Shown: positions 13,211 to 20,627 of the stretch, in pieces
Position numbering within the stretch: position 1 is the stretch's first letter
Layout of the letters: each line of letters opens with the position of its first letter
DNA from: Heteroscillospira sp050943935
GTDB lineage: Bacteria; Bacillota; Clostridia; Oscillospirales; Oscillospiraceae
Assembly: GCA_050943935.1 (NCBI GenBank)
Contig: JBMNQC010000018.1
Span: 1 to 29,364, forward strand
Direction: 5' to 3'
DNA: 29,364 bases
Notes under the pieces: model-generated
Seen by the model: only the letters and a program-made list of their open reading frames with translations
Database searches by the model: none
Told to the model about the DNA's origin: nothing
Program-made: the position numbers and the translations under genes

Positions 13211-13549
13211 ATGAACCACTTTAAGGAGCTGAGGCTCAAAGCCGGATACAGCTCTCAGAAAGCTTTGGCAGACGTCCTTTTTGTAAACCAGACCGCCGTG
13301 AGCCAATGGGAGCGCGGCGTTACTGTGCCCAGCCCTGGGATACTGCTGAAGCTCAGCCAGCTCTACGGCGTCACCACGGACTATTTGCTGGGCAATGAAG
13401 CCGGCCCCGCCGGTCAAGTCCCTGCTGATGAGCCTTGGGACACAGAAAAGCGCGAGATACTGGACGAGATAAAGGACCTGCCACTCGAATCCCTCCGGAA
13501 AATAAGAGCGTATATTGAATTTGAAAAATATAAGGCCGAACAAAAATAA
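13211..13549 (+). CDS. Xre/CI-type HTH repressor of the tail locus
   Basis: 112 residues from ATG 13211, chosen because AAGGAGATGATT precedes it and the HTH domain then starts at the N-terminus; an upstream in-frame codon would lie inside the promoter. HTH_3 at about 5-62: SQKALADVLFVNQTAVSQWERG forms the helix-turn-helix, followed by LLKLSQLYGVTTDYLLG. The C-terminal 45 residues are a short helical tail (LPLESLRKIRAYIEFEK). There is no LexA/CI self-cleavage domain, so RecA-driven autoproteolysis is not expected. The 113-aa PBSX repressor Xre has the same size and layout. It is divergent from the tail operon across three matching operators. Confidence 0.92.
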   Translation: MNHFKELRLKAGYSSQKALADVLFVNQTAVSQWERGVTVPSPGILLKLSQLYGVTTDYLLGNEAGPAGQVPADEPWDTEKREILDEIKDLPLESLRKIRAYIEFEKYKAEQK

Positions 13550-13594
13550 AAAAAGCGTCCGAATGGGACACTCAAAATTAAAGGAGAGAACATT

Positions 13595-14029
13595 ATGAAA
13601 AAGCAGTTTAAAGGATTTATCCAGGGCGTTATTGTGGCAACTCTGATTTTGTGCTTTGCCCTGCCCACCCTTGCCGCATGGCAGAAACAGGCGACCCTCC
13701 ACTACAACGACATAAAGATTACCGTTGACGGCGAACCCGTCGAGCCCAGGGACGCCAACGGCAACGCAGTAGAGCCGTTTATCATCGACGGCACCACCTA
13801 TCTGCCTGTCCGCGGTATTGCCGAGGCCCTCGGTCTTAACGTGACCTGGGACGGCGCTACAAATACCGCCGTGCTCACAGGGGACGAGCCTGAAGAGCTG
13901 ATATGGATCACCCGCACCGGCAGCAAATATCACCGGGACGGCAACTGCAATGGCGGCACCTATTGGCAGGTGCCTCTGGAAAGCGCAATAGGTATGGGGC
14001 TTACTCCCTGCGACAAGTGTGCAAAGTAA
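13595..14029 (+). CDS. Secreted copper-amine-oxidase-N-like stalk protein with C-terminal metal-binding motif
   Basis: 144 residues. A membrane/signal segment lies at 9-28. A compact copper amine oxidase N-terminal-like domain follows at about 37-96 (IKITVDGEPVEP, then TTYLPVRGIAEALGLNVTWDGATNTAVL), a surface stalk domain that does not itself imply oxidase activity. The C-terminus (KYHRDGNCNG, then AIGMGLTPCDKC) resembles the small Cys/His tail found on secreted clostridial proteins: H113, C118, C139 and C142 could bind a metal. AAAGGAG precedes the ATG. It follows the repressor on the same strand and may be cargo co-expressed with it, or a host surface gene. Confidence 0.85.
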   Translation: MKKQFKGFIQGVIVATLILCFALPTLAAWQKQATLHYNDIKITVDGEPVEPRDANGNAVEPFIIDGTTYLPVRGIAEALGLNVTWDGATNTAVLTGDEPEELIWITRTGSKYHRDGNCNGGTYWQVPLESAIGMGLTPCDKCAK

Positions 14030-14041
14030 CGAGGCGGCAAA

Positions 14042-14173
14042 ATGGGATTTCGGTTCAGTATCGGGAATAAATCCTGCGGCGTAACTGTCAACTCCAGGAA
14101 CGGCGTATCCACCCGAGTCTCAGTCCCCGGAACAGGCATCAGCTATACTCGGAAGCGGGACAGGACTAACTGA
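14042..14173 (+). CDS. Minimal DUF4236-like protein
   Basis: 43 residues: starts MGFRFSIGNKSCGVTVNS and contains SVPGTGISYTRK. The FRF...GV...VPGTGISYT pattern is the hallmark of DUF4236 domains, which are normally about 50 residues and often fused to longer tails. This copy is unusually short. A weak GAGGCGG lies upstream. It begins 12 bases after the previous stop and may be cotranscribed. Its last eight bases overlap the convergent 52-aa ORF. Confidence 0.65.
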   Translation: MGFRFSIGNKSCGVTVNSRNGVSTRVSVPGTGISYTRKRDRTN

Positions 14174-14324
14174 CCGTCTCCCATTCGGACACATCCTCCG
14201 CCCTGGCCGTCGCTATGTACGCCCGCACCCTGGCCAGGGCGGCGCTGTTTCCTCGCAGGCTTTCAAGCCCGGAAGCGATTGCACGCAGCTCATGGGCGCG
14301 TTGTCCGGTTGGTTTTTTCATCAT
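14166..14324 (-). CDS. Small hypothetical protein (52 aa)
   Basis: A basic-to-acidic helical peptide, MMKKPTGQRAHELRAIASG at the start and EDVSEWETVS at the end, with AAAGGAAC before the start and a promoter at 14396-14423. No domain is recognised. It lies opposite to the repressor strand, downstream of the repressor gene cluster. Good ribosome site, promoter and codon composition support it being real, but it could also be a remnant. Confidence 0.55.
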   Translation of the reverse strand: MMKKPTGQRAHELRAIASGLESLRGNSAALARVRAYIATARAEDVSEWETVS

Positions 14325-14395
14325 GGCTTTGTTCCTTTCTCGCTATTTTATATCTAAATATTCTATTTTATATGCAAATAATATCTATATATTTG

Positions 14396-14423
14396 ATAAT
14401 AGTCCGTTTTGCTTGATTGTCAA
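14396..14423 (-). promoter_or_regulatory. Promoter of the 52-aa gene with AT-rich repeats downstream
   Basis: On the minus strand TTGACA (14418-14423) and TATTAT (14396-14401) have a 16-bp spacer. Between it and the gene lies an AT-rich tract (14342-14400) with a direct repeat of CTATTTTATAT (from 14343 and 14363) and related TATCTAAATA/TATGCAAATA units that could be operators. Confidence 0.6.
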
Positions 14424-14667
14424 TACGTTTTGGGAGCTTTCTGCGTTTTGCATAATTTCTCGGATGCGCTTTTCGCAATTTCATAACCCTCGAGGTAAAT
14501 ATGCGCGTACCAGAGTTGAGAACGCTTAAAATTTGTTTGGCAAGTCATCGGGAGGGGGCTTATCAGCCGGCGCTCCCCAATAGAGCAGCATTTAATTACA
14601 ATAATTATAATTTACGGAAACTTTTCTCCCTCCTTCGACGTCTAATAACAAAATATTCCCTTTACGT
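14424..14667. other. Non-coding stretch
   Basis: About 240 bases between the divergent promoters of the 52-aa gene and the large SLH gene. It is AT-rich and I see no supported ORF, RNA or strong hairpin. Confidence 0.5.
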
Positions 14668-14696
14668 TTGCTTTAGCACACCTGTTGTGTTATAGT
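14668..14696 (+). promoter_or_regulatory. Promoter of the large SLH protein gene
   Basis: TTGCTT (14668-14673), a 17-bp spacer and TATAGT (14691-14696) lie just upstream of AGGAGGA and ATG 14727. Confidence 0.55.
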
Positions 14697-14726
14697 GAAC
14701 TTGAAACCAGAACAGGAGGAATCGCC

Positions 14727-16547
14727 ATGCGAAATATACAGAAAAGACTGTCCGTCCTGCTTATCCTCGCCCTCTCCCTTTCGCTTGCTCTGCCCGCCGC
14801 GGCGGCTTTCAGCGACCTGGAGGGCCATTGGGCCGAGGACTATATGGAGGACCTTTACGACCGGGGATATCTCTCCGGATATACCGACGGCACCATGAAG
14901 CCTGAGGGCGCCATCACCGCCTGCGAGGCCCTGGTGTTTCTCTCCCGCTTCTATGAGCTCAGCGACGAGGAGCTGGACTTCATCCTCAGCGACTACGGCG
15001 ACACGGCTGAGCGCTATGTCCCCTCCTCTCTCAAATGGGCCTATGAGGAGGCCGCCGTCTGCCTTGCCGCCGGCATAGTCACCAAGAGCGAGCTGAAGGA
15101 ACTGGACCTCACCAAGCAGATAGAAAAAGAGCTGCTGGCCGTATTTCTGATACGCGCCCTGGGCCTGGAGGACGAAGCCCTGGAGCTGGACGGTAGCGAG
15201 CTGACCTTTACCGATAAGGCCGATATCACCCAGGACTATCTGGGCCACATTGAAAAGCTGGTGGACATAGGCATAATCACCGGCGACGATACCGGCAAAT
15301 TCACCCCCCATGTTTCCGTGACCCGCGCCATGGCCGCCACCATGGTCTCCCGCGGTCTGGACTGGGCCGAGGATGAGGACCTGGAACTGGAGATACCCGG
15401 ATATTCCGGCCTGACCCGTATAAACGGCATACTCACCTCCGTATCCTCCAAGACCGTGCAGCTCCGCGGCTTTGACGGAAAGCTCCTCGAATACCGTCTG
15501 TCCTCCGACCCCAAGGTGGAGATAAACGGCTCGGACAAATCCCTCACCTATGAATACGCCGGCTGCCTTGCTCAGCTGGATTCCATTGACGGCGAGATAG
15601 TCGCCCTGTCTGTCACCAGCGACGAGGACATAAGCTACGTCATGGGCAGCATTGCCGCCGTAGCCACCTCCAATACCACGGACGACACCGTATCCATACG
15701 CGACAATTCCACCGGCGAGAGCACACGCTACAAGGTTCCGGACAGCGTATCCATCACGCTTGAGGGCGAAGAGAGCTCTCTCAGCCGCCTGAGCAAGGGC
15801 CTGTTCGCAATAGCCAAGCTGGACGACGGCAAGCTGAAGGCTCTGGACGCCGTATCCGGCGACTATGAGATTTCCGGCAAGCTCAGCTCCGTATCCTACG
15901 GCTCCATTACCCAGCTCAAACTGGAGGACAAATCCGGCGCCATCCATGTGTTTCTGCTGGATCTCACCGATATGCCAACCGTGAAGCGGGGCAGCACGGA
16001 AATAACCATAGACCGTCTGGCCGAGGGCGACTCCCTCACTCTGGATGTGGAGTCCGGCGAGGTGAAGAGCATACAGTGCAATTCCTCTGAAAAGGGCATG
16101 ACCGGCACCCTCAGCTCCATCACCACCACCTCCGCCGGCACATATTGGACCATCATGGACTCCGACGGGGATGAGAGCAGCTATCAGCTGGACGCCATGG
16201 CCGGTATCTACAGCGGCAGCAAGACCCTGTCCGTCTCCGATATCAACATAGGCGACACCATTACCGTCTCCGTTTACGGCAAGGTTATAACCGAGGTTGA
16301 GCTGGAGAGCGCCGCCGTAAGCTCCGATAAACTCACCGCAACCGTGCTGGCTGTGGACGGCAAGACCATAACCGCCCTGCTGGGCAGCAAGCTGGTGTAT
16401 ATAAACGGCGGCGATGCCACCATCATCTCCGCCGCTACCGGTAAATCTATCCGCCTCAGCGCTCTTAGCGCCGACACCATAATTACTGTCTACGGCAGCT
16501 ACGCCTCCTCCACCTCCTTCAACGCGACTTCCATCATAGTGGAGTAA
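14727..16547 (+). CDS. S-layer-homology surface protein with beta-repeat C-terminus
   Basis: 606 residues from ATG 14727 (AGGAGGA seven bases upstream; the frame opens earlier without a ribosome site). Signal peptide about 1-27 ending LPAAAA. Three SLH domains follow: 28-77 (FSDLEGHWAEDYMEDLYDRG), about 95-155 (more degenerate) and about 162-215 (FTDKADITQDYLGHIEKL, then GIITGDDTGKFTPHVSVTRA). These bind pyruvylated wall polymer. The rest holds five degenerate beta repeats of about 70-80 residues, each opening with a G-x-(L/I)-x-S-(I/V) strand (INGILTSV, MGSIAAV, ISGKLSSV, MTGTLSSI, LTATVLAV). It is acidic. A surface structural role is inferred; no enzyme motif is seen. Confidence 0.9.
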   Translation: MRNIQKRLSVLLILALSLSLALPAAAAFSDLEGHWAEDYMEDLYDRGYLSGYTDGTMKPEGAITACEALVFLSRFYELSDEELDFILSDYGDTAERYVPSSLKWAYEEAAVCLAAGIVTKSELKELDLTKQIEKELLAVFLIRALGLEDEALELDGSELTFTDKADITQDYLGHIEKLVDIGIITGDDTGKFTPHVSVTRAMAATMVSRGLDWAEDEDLELEIPGYSGLTRINGILTSVSSKTVQLRGFDGKLLEYRLSSDPKVEINGSDKSLTYEYAGCLAQLDSIDGEIVALSVTSDEDISYVMGSIAAVATSNTTDDTVSIRDNSTGESTRYKVPDSVSITLEGEESSLSRLSKGLFAIAKLDDGKLKALDAVSGDYEISGKLSSVSYGSITQLKLEDKSGAIHVFLLDLTDMPTVKRGSTEITIDRLAEGDSLTLDVESGEVKSIQCNSSEKGMTGTLSSITTTSAGTYWTIMDSDGDESSYQLDAMAGIYSGSKTLSVSDINIGDTITVSVYGKVITEVELESAAVSSDKLTATVLAVDGKTITALLGSKLVYINGGDATIISAATGKSIRLSALSADTIITVYGSYASSTSFNATSIIVE

Positions 16548-16585
16548 AAAACATAAAAGAGCTTCTGTTCATTTGGCAGGAGTTC

Positions 16586-16761
16586 GTAAAACAGTTAAAG
16601 GCCGTGCATCTGAAAGACAGATACACGGCCTGTTCTTTGTATGGATAAGGGCGTTTTTTCCCAAAAAGGCTCCCTTGTGTAAAGGGAGCTGTCACGAAGC
16701 GACTGAGGGATTGACAGCCCCTCCGCCCCTGCGGGGCACCTCCCCTTACACAGGGGAGGCT
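16586..16761 (+). repeat. Composite hairpin repeat, copy 1 (about 175 bp)
   Basis: It begins GTAAAACAGTTAAAGGCC and holds four hairpins: A 16599-16631 (13 bp plus one mismatch), B 16669-16689 (GCTCCCTT/AAGGGAGC), a GCCCC-TGC-GGGGC stem at 16725-16737, and D 16739-16759 (CCTCCCCT/AGGGGAGG). Copy 2 lies inverted at 27146-27298. Hairpin A follows the SLH gene stop and probably ends its transcript. Copy 1 has an extra stretch of about 30 bp between hairpins A and B. Confidence 0.85.
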
Positions 16762-16815
16762 ATGGCGCGGCGCGAACGGCCCGCCGCGCGATTCATCAAA
16801 GGATACATCGCTTTT

Positions 16816-18102
16816 TTAGTGGTGATAGCTCTCAATGGAGATGTAGTCTCTATACATTTCGGGCGTGATGCCGTGCTCTTTTATGAGCTCCGCATAAAAC
16901 CTGCCGCTCTTTTTGACTGTTCGCTCCATAGTCTCCGGTTCCACGGACACCAGGCCGAAGCGGGCGCTCATGCCCTCCAGCCACTCGAAATTATCCAGGA
17001 AGCTCCAGTAGTAATAGCGCTCAATGGGCAGCCCGCTGCGGTTGATGGCCATGAGCTGGTCGAAAATAAAGCGGCAGCGGAAGGCGTCAGCGTTGTCGCA
17101 CACGCCGTTTTCCGTGACGTAAACAGGCAGCGAGCACAGCTTCATGAGCTTCTGCGCGCAGATTATCAAGCCCTGGGGATATATCTCCCAGCCCAGGTCG
17201 CTTTTGGCGCAGTACGCTCTGGCCCCATCCGCCAGACCGGACAGAGTGGAGCGGCTGTAATAGTTCAAACCGTGGAAATCGCAGTAGCGTCCGGGGCGCA
17301 CCCGGGCGTAGTTGCGCAGGGGAGCGGAGAATTTGCCCAGAGTCACCGCCTCGGCTATGAGGGTCTGGAACAGCCTCTCGCCCAGGGCGGCAGCGGCGCT
17401 GTGTGCGGGATTCGCGCGGCTCTTTGGAGCGAACACCCTCATGTGCAGGGCCACGCCCACGCGGGTGCCGCTCAGCCCCATCTCGGCGCGCAGGCGGTGT
17501 ATAAGCCGGTAGGCGCGGATATGCGCCGCCGCCATTACGGACATTACCTCCATGGCGGAATTGAGCTTCTTCTTTCCCGGCGGCCATATACCGTCCCGGT
17601 AGCCGTTCAGGGCGTATACATTTGGCTCGTTTATGGTTATGTAGTCGTCGCAGAGATGTCCCAGGCGGCGGATAATGCGCTCCACATAGCGCAGGTAGTA
17701 TACTATATTCTTCGGCTCCGCCCAGCCGCCGTTCACCTCGAACCACAGGGGATTGGTAAAGTGGTGCAGGGTTATCATAGGTCGGATGCCCAGGCCGTTC
17801 AGGAGCATCAGCTCCTCCTTGAGCCTGTCTATTACATATTCATCAAAGCAGCCCTCAGTAGGCTCCACGCGGGCCCATTCTATGCTCATGCGGTATGTCT
17901 CTATTCCCATACGCCCCATAAGCATGGCGTCGGACTTCCAGCGCTCCCAATGTCCGGCGGCAGCGGCGGGGTCGGAGCCGTCGTGTATTTTCCCGGCGCT
18001 GTACCACAGATTCCAGGTGTGGCCCAGGTTGCCGCCGTCGTATTGGGTGGCGCTGCCGGCCACTCCCAGCAGCAGCTTGGGTTTAAGGTCTATTCTATCC
18101 AT
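16816..18102 (-). CDS. Family 1 glycoside hydrolase (beta-glucosidase type)
   Basis: 428 residues, cytoplasmic (no signal peptide), retaining beta-glycosidase. The acid/base is E159 in TINEPN and the nucleophile is E331 in YVTENG. Substrate-site elements are Q20 (SATQYDGG), the TLHHFTNPLWF strand near 111-121, and YYYWSFLDNFEWLEG near 363-377 followed by RFGLVSV. AAAGGAG precedes the start at 18102. The length is slightly below the usual 440-470. It is a single gene with no PTS or transporter neighbour, so its sugar is not given by context; beta-glucosides or phospho-free beta-galactosides are plausible. Confidence 0.93.
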   Translation of the reverse strand: MDRIDLKPKLLLGVAGSATQYDGGNLGHTWNLWYSAGKIHDGSDPAAAAGHWERWKSDAMLMGRMGIETYRMSIEWARVEPTEGCFDEYVIDRLKEELMLLNGLGIRPMITLHHFTNPLWFEVNGGWAEPKNIVYYLRYVERIIRRLGHLCDDYITINEPNVYALNGYRDGIWPPGKKKLNSAMEVMSVMAAAHIRAYRLIHRLRAEMGLSGTRVGVALHMRVFAPKSRANPAHSAAAALGERLFQTLIAEAVTLGKFSAPLRNYARVRPGRYCDFHGLNYYSRSTLSGLADGARAYCAKSDLGWEIYPQGLIICAQKLMKLCSLPVYVTENGVCDNADAFRCRFIFDQLMAINRSGLPIERYYYWSFLDNFEWLEGMSARFGLVSVEPETMERTVKKSGRFYAELIKEHGITPEMYRDYISIESYHH

Positions 18103-18212
18103 GGCGCGCTCCTTTCATATCCGGGAAGCTGTCTCACCGGGCAATTTAAGTTTACATCGGCAGCGGCGGAAAATCAAGACGTTAAAGAACTGTAAATTGC
18201 ACACGGCCTCTA

Positions 18213-18241
18213 TTGAAAAAAGCTCTCTCTTGGCTTATAAT
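18213..18241 (+). promoter_or_regulatory. Promoter of the second SLH protein gene
   Basis: TTGAAA (18213-18218), a 17-bp spacer and a perfect TATAAT (18236-18241) lie 41 bp before the ATG at 18282. Confidence 0.75.
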
Positions 18242-18281
18242 TGCGCATATGACAATCTGTCGCTTCAAAGGAGAAATAATT

Positions 18282-19325
18282 ATGAAAAAGCGCATTCCGG
18301 CTCTGCTGCTGGCCGTCTGCCTCAGCCTGTCTCTCTGTCTGCCCGCTCTTGCCGACGGCGGCTTCAGCGATGTGGAGCCAGACAGCTGGTATTACGACAG
18401 CGTGACCCGCATGGCGGATATGAAGGCCTTGAACGGCTACGCAGACGGAAGCTTCCGTCCCGACGGCAGCATCACCAACGGCGAATTTATAACCGTTCTG
18501 ATGAAAACCCTCACCGGAACCGATGGCTATCCCGCCGAAAGCGGCTCTCATTGGGCCTCCGGCGCTCTGAACGCCGCCTATGCGGGCGGTGTCTGCACCG
18601 ATGAGGAGCTTACCGCCGCCGAGCTGGACACGCCCATAACCCGCGCCCGGGCCGCCCTCTATACCCACAACGCCGTCCGCTACATCCTCAGGGAGGAGGC
18701 CGCCGACTCGAAGGGCATGGAGGCCCTCATTATGGATATGGACGCCGTTAACGCCAGCGGCTGCGGGCAGGCCATACTGGATATGTACGCCCGGGGCATA
18801 ATCACCGGCGACGACAAGGGCAATTTCAATCCCGGCGCCGCTATCCGCCGCAGCGAGGCCGCCGTTATAGTGCTGCGGGCTTACGACAGCAGCATACGCC
18901 GCCTGCCTTTCGGCATCCAGGCCGGTCTGGAGAGTGTATATGCCGACAGGGGCGTTATCTTCCTGGACTGCGTGGGTGAAAAATACGATGTGAAAAGCCT
19001 GAACGTCACCCGCGTAACCGCAAACGGCGTGCAGCTGGATATGAAATGCCTGAACAGCGAGAGCACCTGGACAAAGCTTATAGGCCAGAGCTCCGCTGCC
19101 CGCAGGGCCTATGCGGGCGCCACCCGCCCCGATGCCGTCGTGACCTTCGACTGGGACGCCGAGGATATAGAGTCCCTTGCCGAAAATTACGCCAGCGCAG
19201 ACGGCAGAACTCTGCCCGTGACAGATATGGTTTTCACCATGGATATCACCCTTACCGACGGCACTGTGCTGCCCTTCACCTATAAAGCCGGCTTCTGCGT
19301 ATCCGAATACGGCGGAGTACTCTAA
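18282..19325 (+). CDS. S-layer-homology surface protein (347 aa)
   Basis: Start at ATG 18282, set by AAAGGAG; the longer open frame begins inside the promoter. Signal peptide 1-24 (ending LPALAD). Three SLH units follow: about 27-75 (GGFSDVEPDSWYYDSVTRMAD, then NGYADGSFRPDGSITNGEF), about 87-135 (HWASGALNAAYAGGVC) and about 155-205 (AILDMYARGIITGDDKGNFNPGAAIRRSEAA). The last 140 or so residues are an unassigned beta-rich domain. It is the second SLH protein in 5 kb and is divergent from the glycosidase. A wall-anchored role is inferred from the SLH set. Confidence 0.9.
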   Translation: MKKRIPALLLAVCLSLSLCLPALADGGFSDVEPDSWYYDSVTRMADMKALNGYADGSFRPDGSITNGEFITVLMKTLTGTDGYPAESGSHWASGALNAAYAGGVCTDEELTAAELDTPITRARAALYTHNAVRYILREEAADSKGMEALIMDMDAVNASGCGQAILDMYARGIITGDDKGNFNPGAAIRRSEAAVIVLRAYDSSIRRLPFGIQAGLESVYADRGVIFLDCVGEKYDVKSLNVTRVTANGVQLDMKCLNSESTWTKLIGQSSAARRAYAGATRPDAVVTFDWDAEDIESLAENYASADGRTLPVTDMVFTMDITLTDGTVLPFTYKAGFCVSEYGGVL

Positions 19326-19372
19326 AAATTAGGACACTCAAAGCAGCAAACTTGAATTTGGAGGAGCTTTAC

Positions 19373-19744
19373 ATGAAAAAATTTTTGCCGATAGTTTGTA
19401 TATTAGCACTTACTATATCTTTAACTGCGTGCAGTACAGAATTTGACGGCAGTCGTACAGGAAACGACGGCGAATTTATTATGGAGTATAGTGTATTAAA
19501 TAAAACAGATAGTCAAGAATTGATTGCTGAATCCGGAGATACGATTAGTGCAAAGATTGTAATGAAAAAAGGTAGTTTATCAATAAAAATTCAGAAAGAT
19601 GGGGAAGAACCTATTTATGAAAGTGACGGAATATCCGTATCTAATGAGTTTGATGTTGAAATTGATGAAGATGGAACCTATACAGTTGAAGTAACAGGAA
19701 AGAACGCAAAAGGAAGTGTTAGCTTTATAGTGGAGAGCAACTGA
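19373..19744 (+). CDS. Lipoprotein of unknown function
   Basis: 123 residues from ATG 19373 (GGAGGAG upstream). The signal peptide carries a lipobox LTAC with the lipidated Cys at residue 20. The mature part is acidic and beta-rich (SGDTISAKIVMKKGSLSIKI, then EIDEDGTYTVEVTGKNAKG), like an extracellular Ig-like sandwich. It is markedly more AT-rich than the flanking genes, which suggests separate acquisition. It lies 47 bases after the SLH gene and may share its transcript. No function is recognised. Confidence 0.85.
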   Translation: MKKFLPIVCILALTISLTACSTEFDGSRTGNDGEFIMEYSVLNKTDSQELIAESGDTISAKIVMKKGSLSIKIQKDGEEPIYESDGISVSNEFDVEIDEDGTYTVEVTGKNAKGSVSFIVESN

Positions 19745-19812
19745 TAACTCCCAGTTTGCACAGGACCAACTTATGCGGCAATCTGGAACCAACAGCTTTG
19801 TCACCCCTGCCT

Positions 19813-19843
19813 AAAAGCCCGGTCCTGCATACAGAACCGGGCT
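19813..19843 (-). terminator. Terminator of radC
   Basis: A 12-bp stem (19816-19827 with 19832-19843, one wobble) around a 4-nt loop is followed on the minus strand by four T. It lies just after the radC stop. Confidence 0.8.
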
Positions 19844-19850
19844 GTGATAT

Positions 19851-20519
19851 TCATATAAGATTGCTGTCGGCCATGGAGGTCCAATCCCAGCCGGACACTA
19901 TGATGTGGTCCACCAGAGCTATGCGCAGGGGCTTCAGCGCCCTGCTGAGGCTGCTTGTGGTTAGCACATCGGACTGGGACGGCAGGGCCACGCCGCTGGG
20001 ATGGTTGTGGGCCAATACTATGCTCACGGCATTGTGCCGCAGCGCGATTTCCGCAACCCGGCGCAGGTCCAGTTCCAGAGAATCCACGCTGCCCTGTGCC
20101 ACCTCATCGCAGCCCAGAAGCCTGCTGCGGGCATCCAGGCTCAGCATATACACCATTTCCTGACGTTTGCCCAAAAATTTTGGCACCAGCAGCTCACCGG
20201 CCGCAGCGCTTCCGCTCACTATAACCACGCCGTCCTCTTCCTCGCGGGCGTAGGATATTGCAAGCTGCTGGGCAAGCTTTATCAGCTGGGCGGATTTTTC
20301 TCCCACTCCCGGAACTTTCCGCAGCTCTTCCTCCGGGGCGTCCAGCACCCCGCGTATGCCGCCGAAGGCGTCTACGAGCCCGTGAGCCGCCGGATTGGTA
20401 TCCACCCGGGGCACGGCGTAGCACAGCAGCAGCTCAAGCAGCTGATGGGGCGCAAAGCTCTCCCCCGCCTCCTGAAACTGCCTCCTCAGACGCCGTCTGT
20501 GCTCATCGTGAACGCCCAT
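19851..20519 (-). CDS. radC: RadC family JAMM/MPN+ protein
   Basis: 222 residues from ATG 20519, where the protein opens GVHDEHRRRLRRQF like its family; ATG 20549 is the alternative, and neither has a strong ribosome site. The N-terminal half is a helix-hairpin-helix-like UPF0758 region (LLELLLCYAVPRVDTNPAAH, then VPGVGEKSAQLIKL). The C-terminal JAMM domain has SLDARSRLLGCDEVAQGSVD and the metal motif HNHPSG with the distal SQSD aspartate. Family members are linked to DNA processing, but no cellular role is firmly proven. It is divergent from rodA and ends in its own terminator. Confidence 0.93.
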   Translation of the reverse strand: MGVHDEHRRRLRRQFQEAGESFAPHQLLELLLCYAVPRVDTNPAAHGLVDAFGGIRGVLDAPEEELRKVPGVGEKSAQLIKLAQQLAISYAREEEDGVVIVSGSAAAGELLVPKFLGKRQEMVYMLSLDARSRLLGCDEVAQGSVDSLELDLRRVAEIALRHNAVSIVLAHNHPSGVALPSQSDVLTTSSLSRALKPLRIALVDHIIVSGWDWTSMADSNLI

Positions 20520-20564
20520 ATCATCACCGCCGCTAAAATATGCATCCATTATAGCAGACAAAAG

Positions 20565-20580
20565 CGCGTTGCGCAACGCG
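20565..20580. promoter_or_regulatory. Perfect 16-bp palindrome over the rodA -35 box
   Basis: CGCGTTGCGCAACGCG is fully self-complementary and sits between radC and rodA. It covers the probable rodA -35 box (TTGCGC). It is a candidate operator for an unknown dimeric regulator of one or both divergent genes. Confidence 0.45.
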
Positions 20581-20597
20581 GCGTTTTGTGATATTAT
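20569..20597 (+). promoter_or_regulatory. Probable rodA promoter, extended -10
   Basis: TTGCGC (20569-20574), a 17-bp spacer and TATTAT (20592-20597) preceded by TG in the extended -10 position. The ribosome site GGAAAGGAGG follows shortly. Confidence 0.6.
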
Positions 20598-20627
20598 ATT
20601 CCCACGCCTTTGGAAAGGAGGCTGATT

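Noticed and set aside
13557..14190. 12-nt inverted repeat GTCCGAATGGGA at 13557-13568 and 14179-14190
   Set aside because: Short and partly coding; not enough to call transposon ends or att sites.
14673..15947. Long minus-strand frame opposite the SLH gene
   Set aside because: Antisense shadow of a strongly supported SLH protein; no ribosome site or domain.
16573..18195. Long plus-strand frame opposite the glycosidase
   Set aside because: Shadow of the GH1 gene, and its first part crosses the hairpin repeat.
20565..20580. Palindrome as a LexA/SOS box for radC
   Set aside because: Firmicute LexA boxes have GAAC-N4-GTTC; CGCGTTGCGCAACGCG does not fit.
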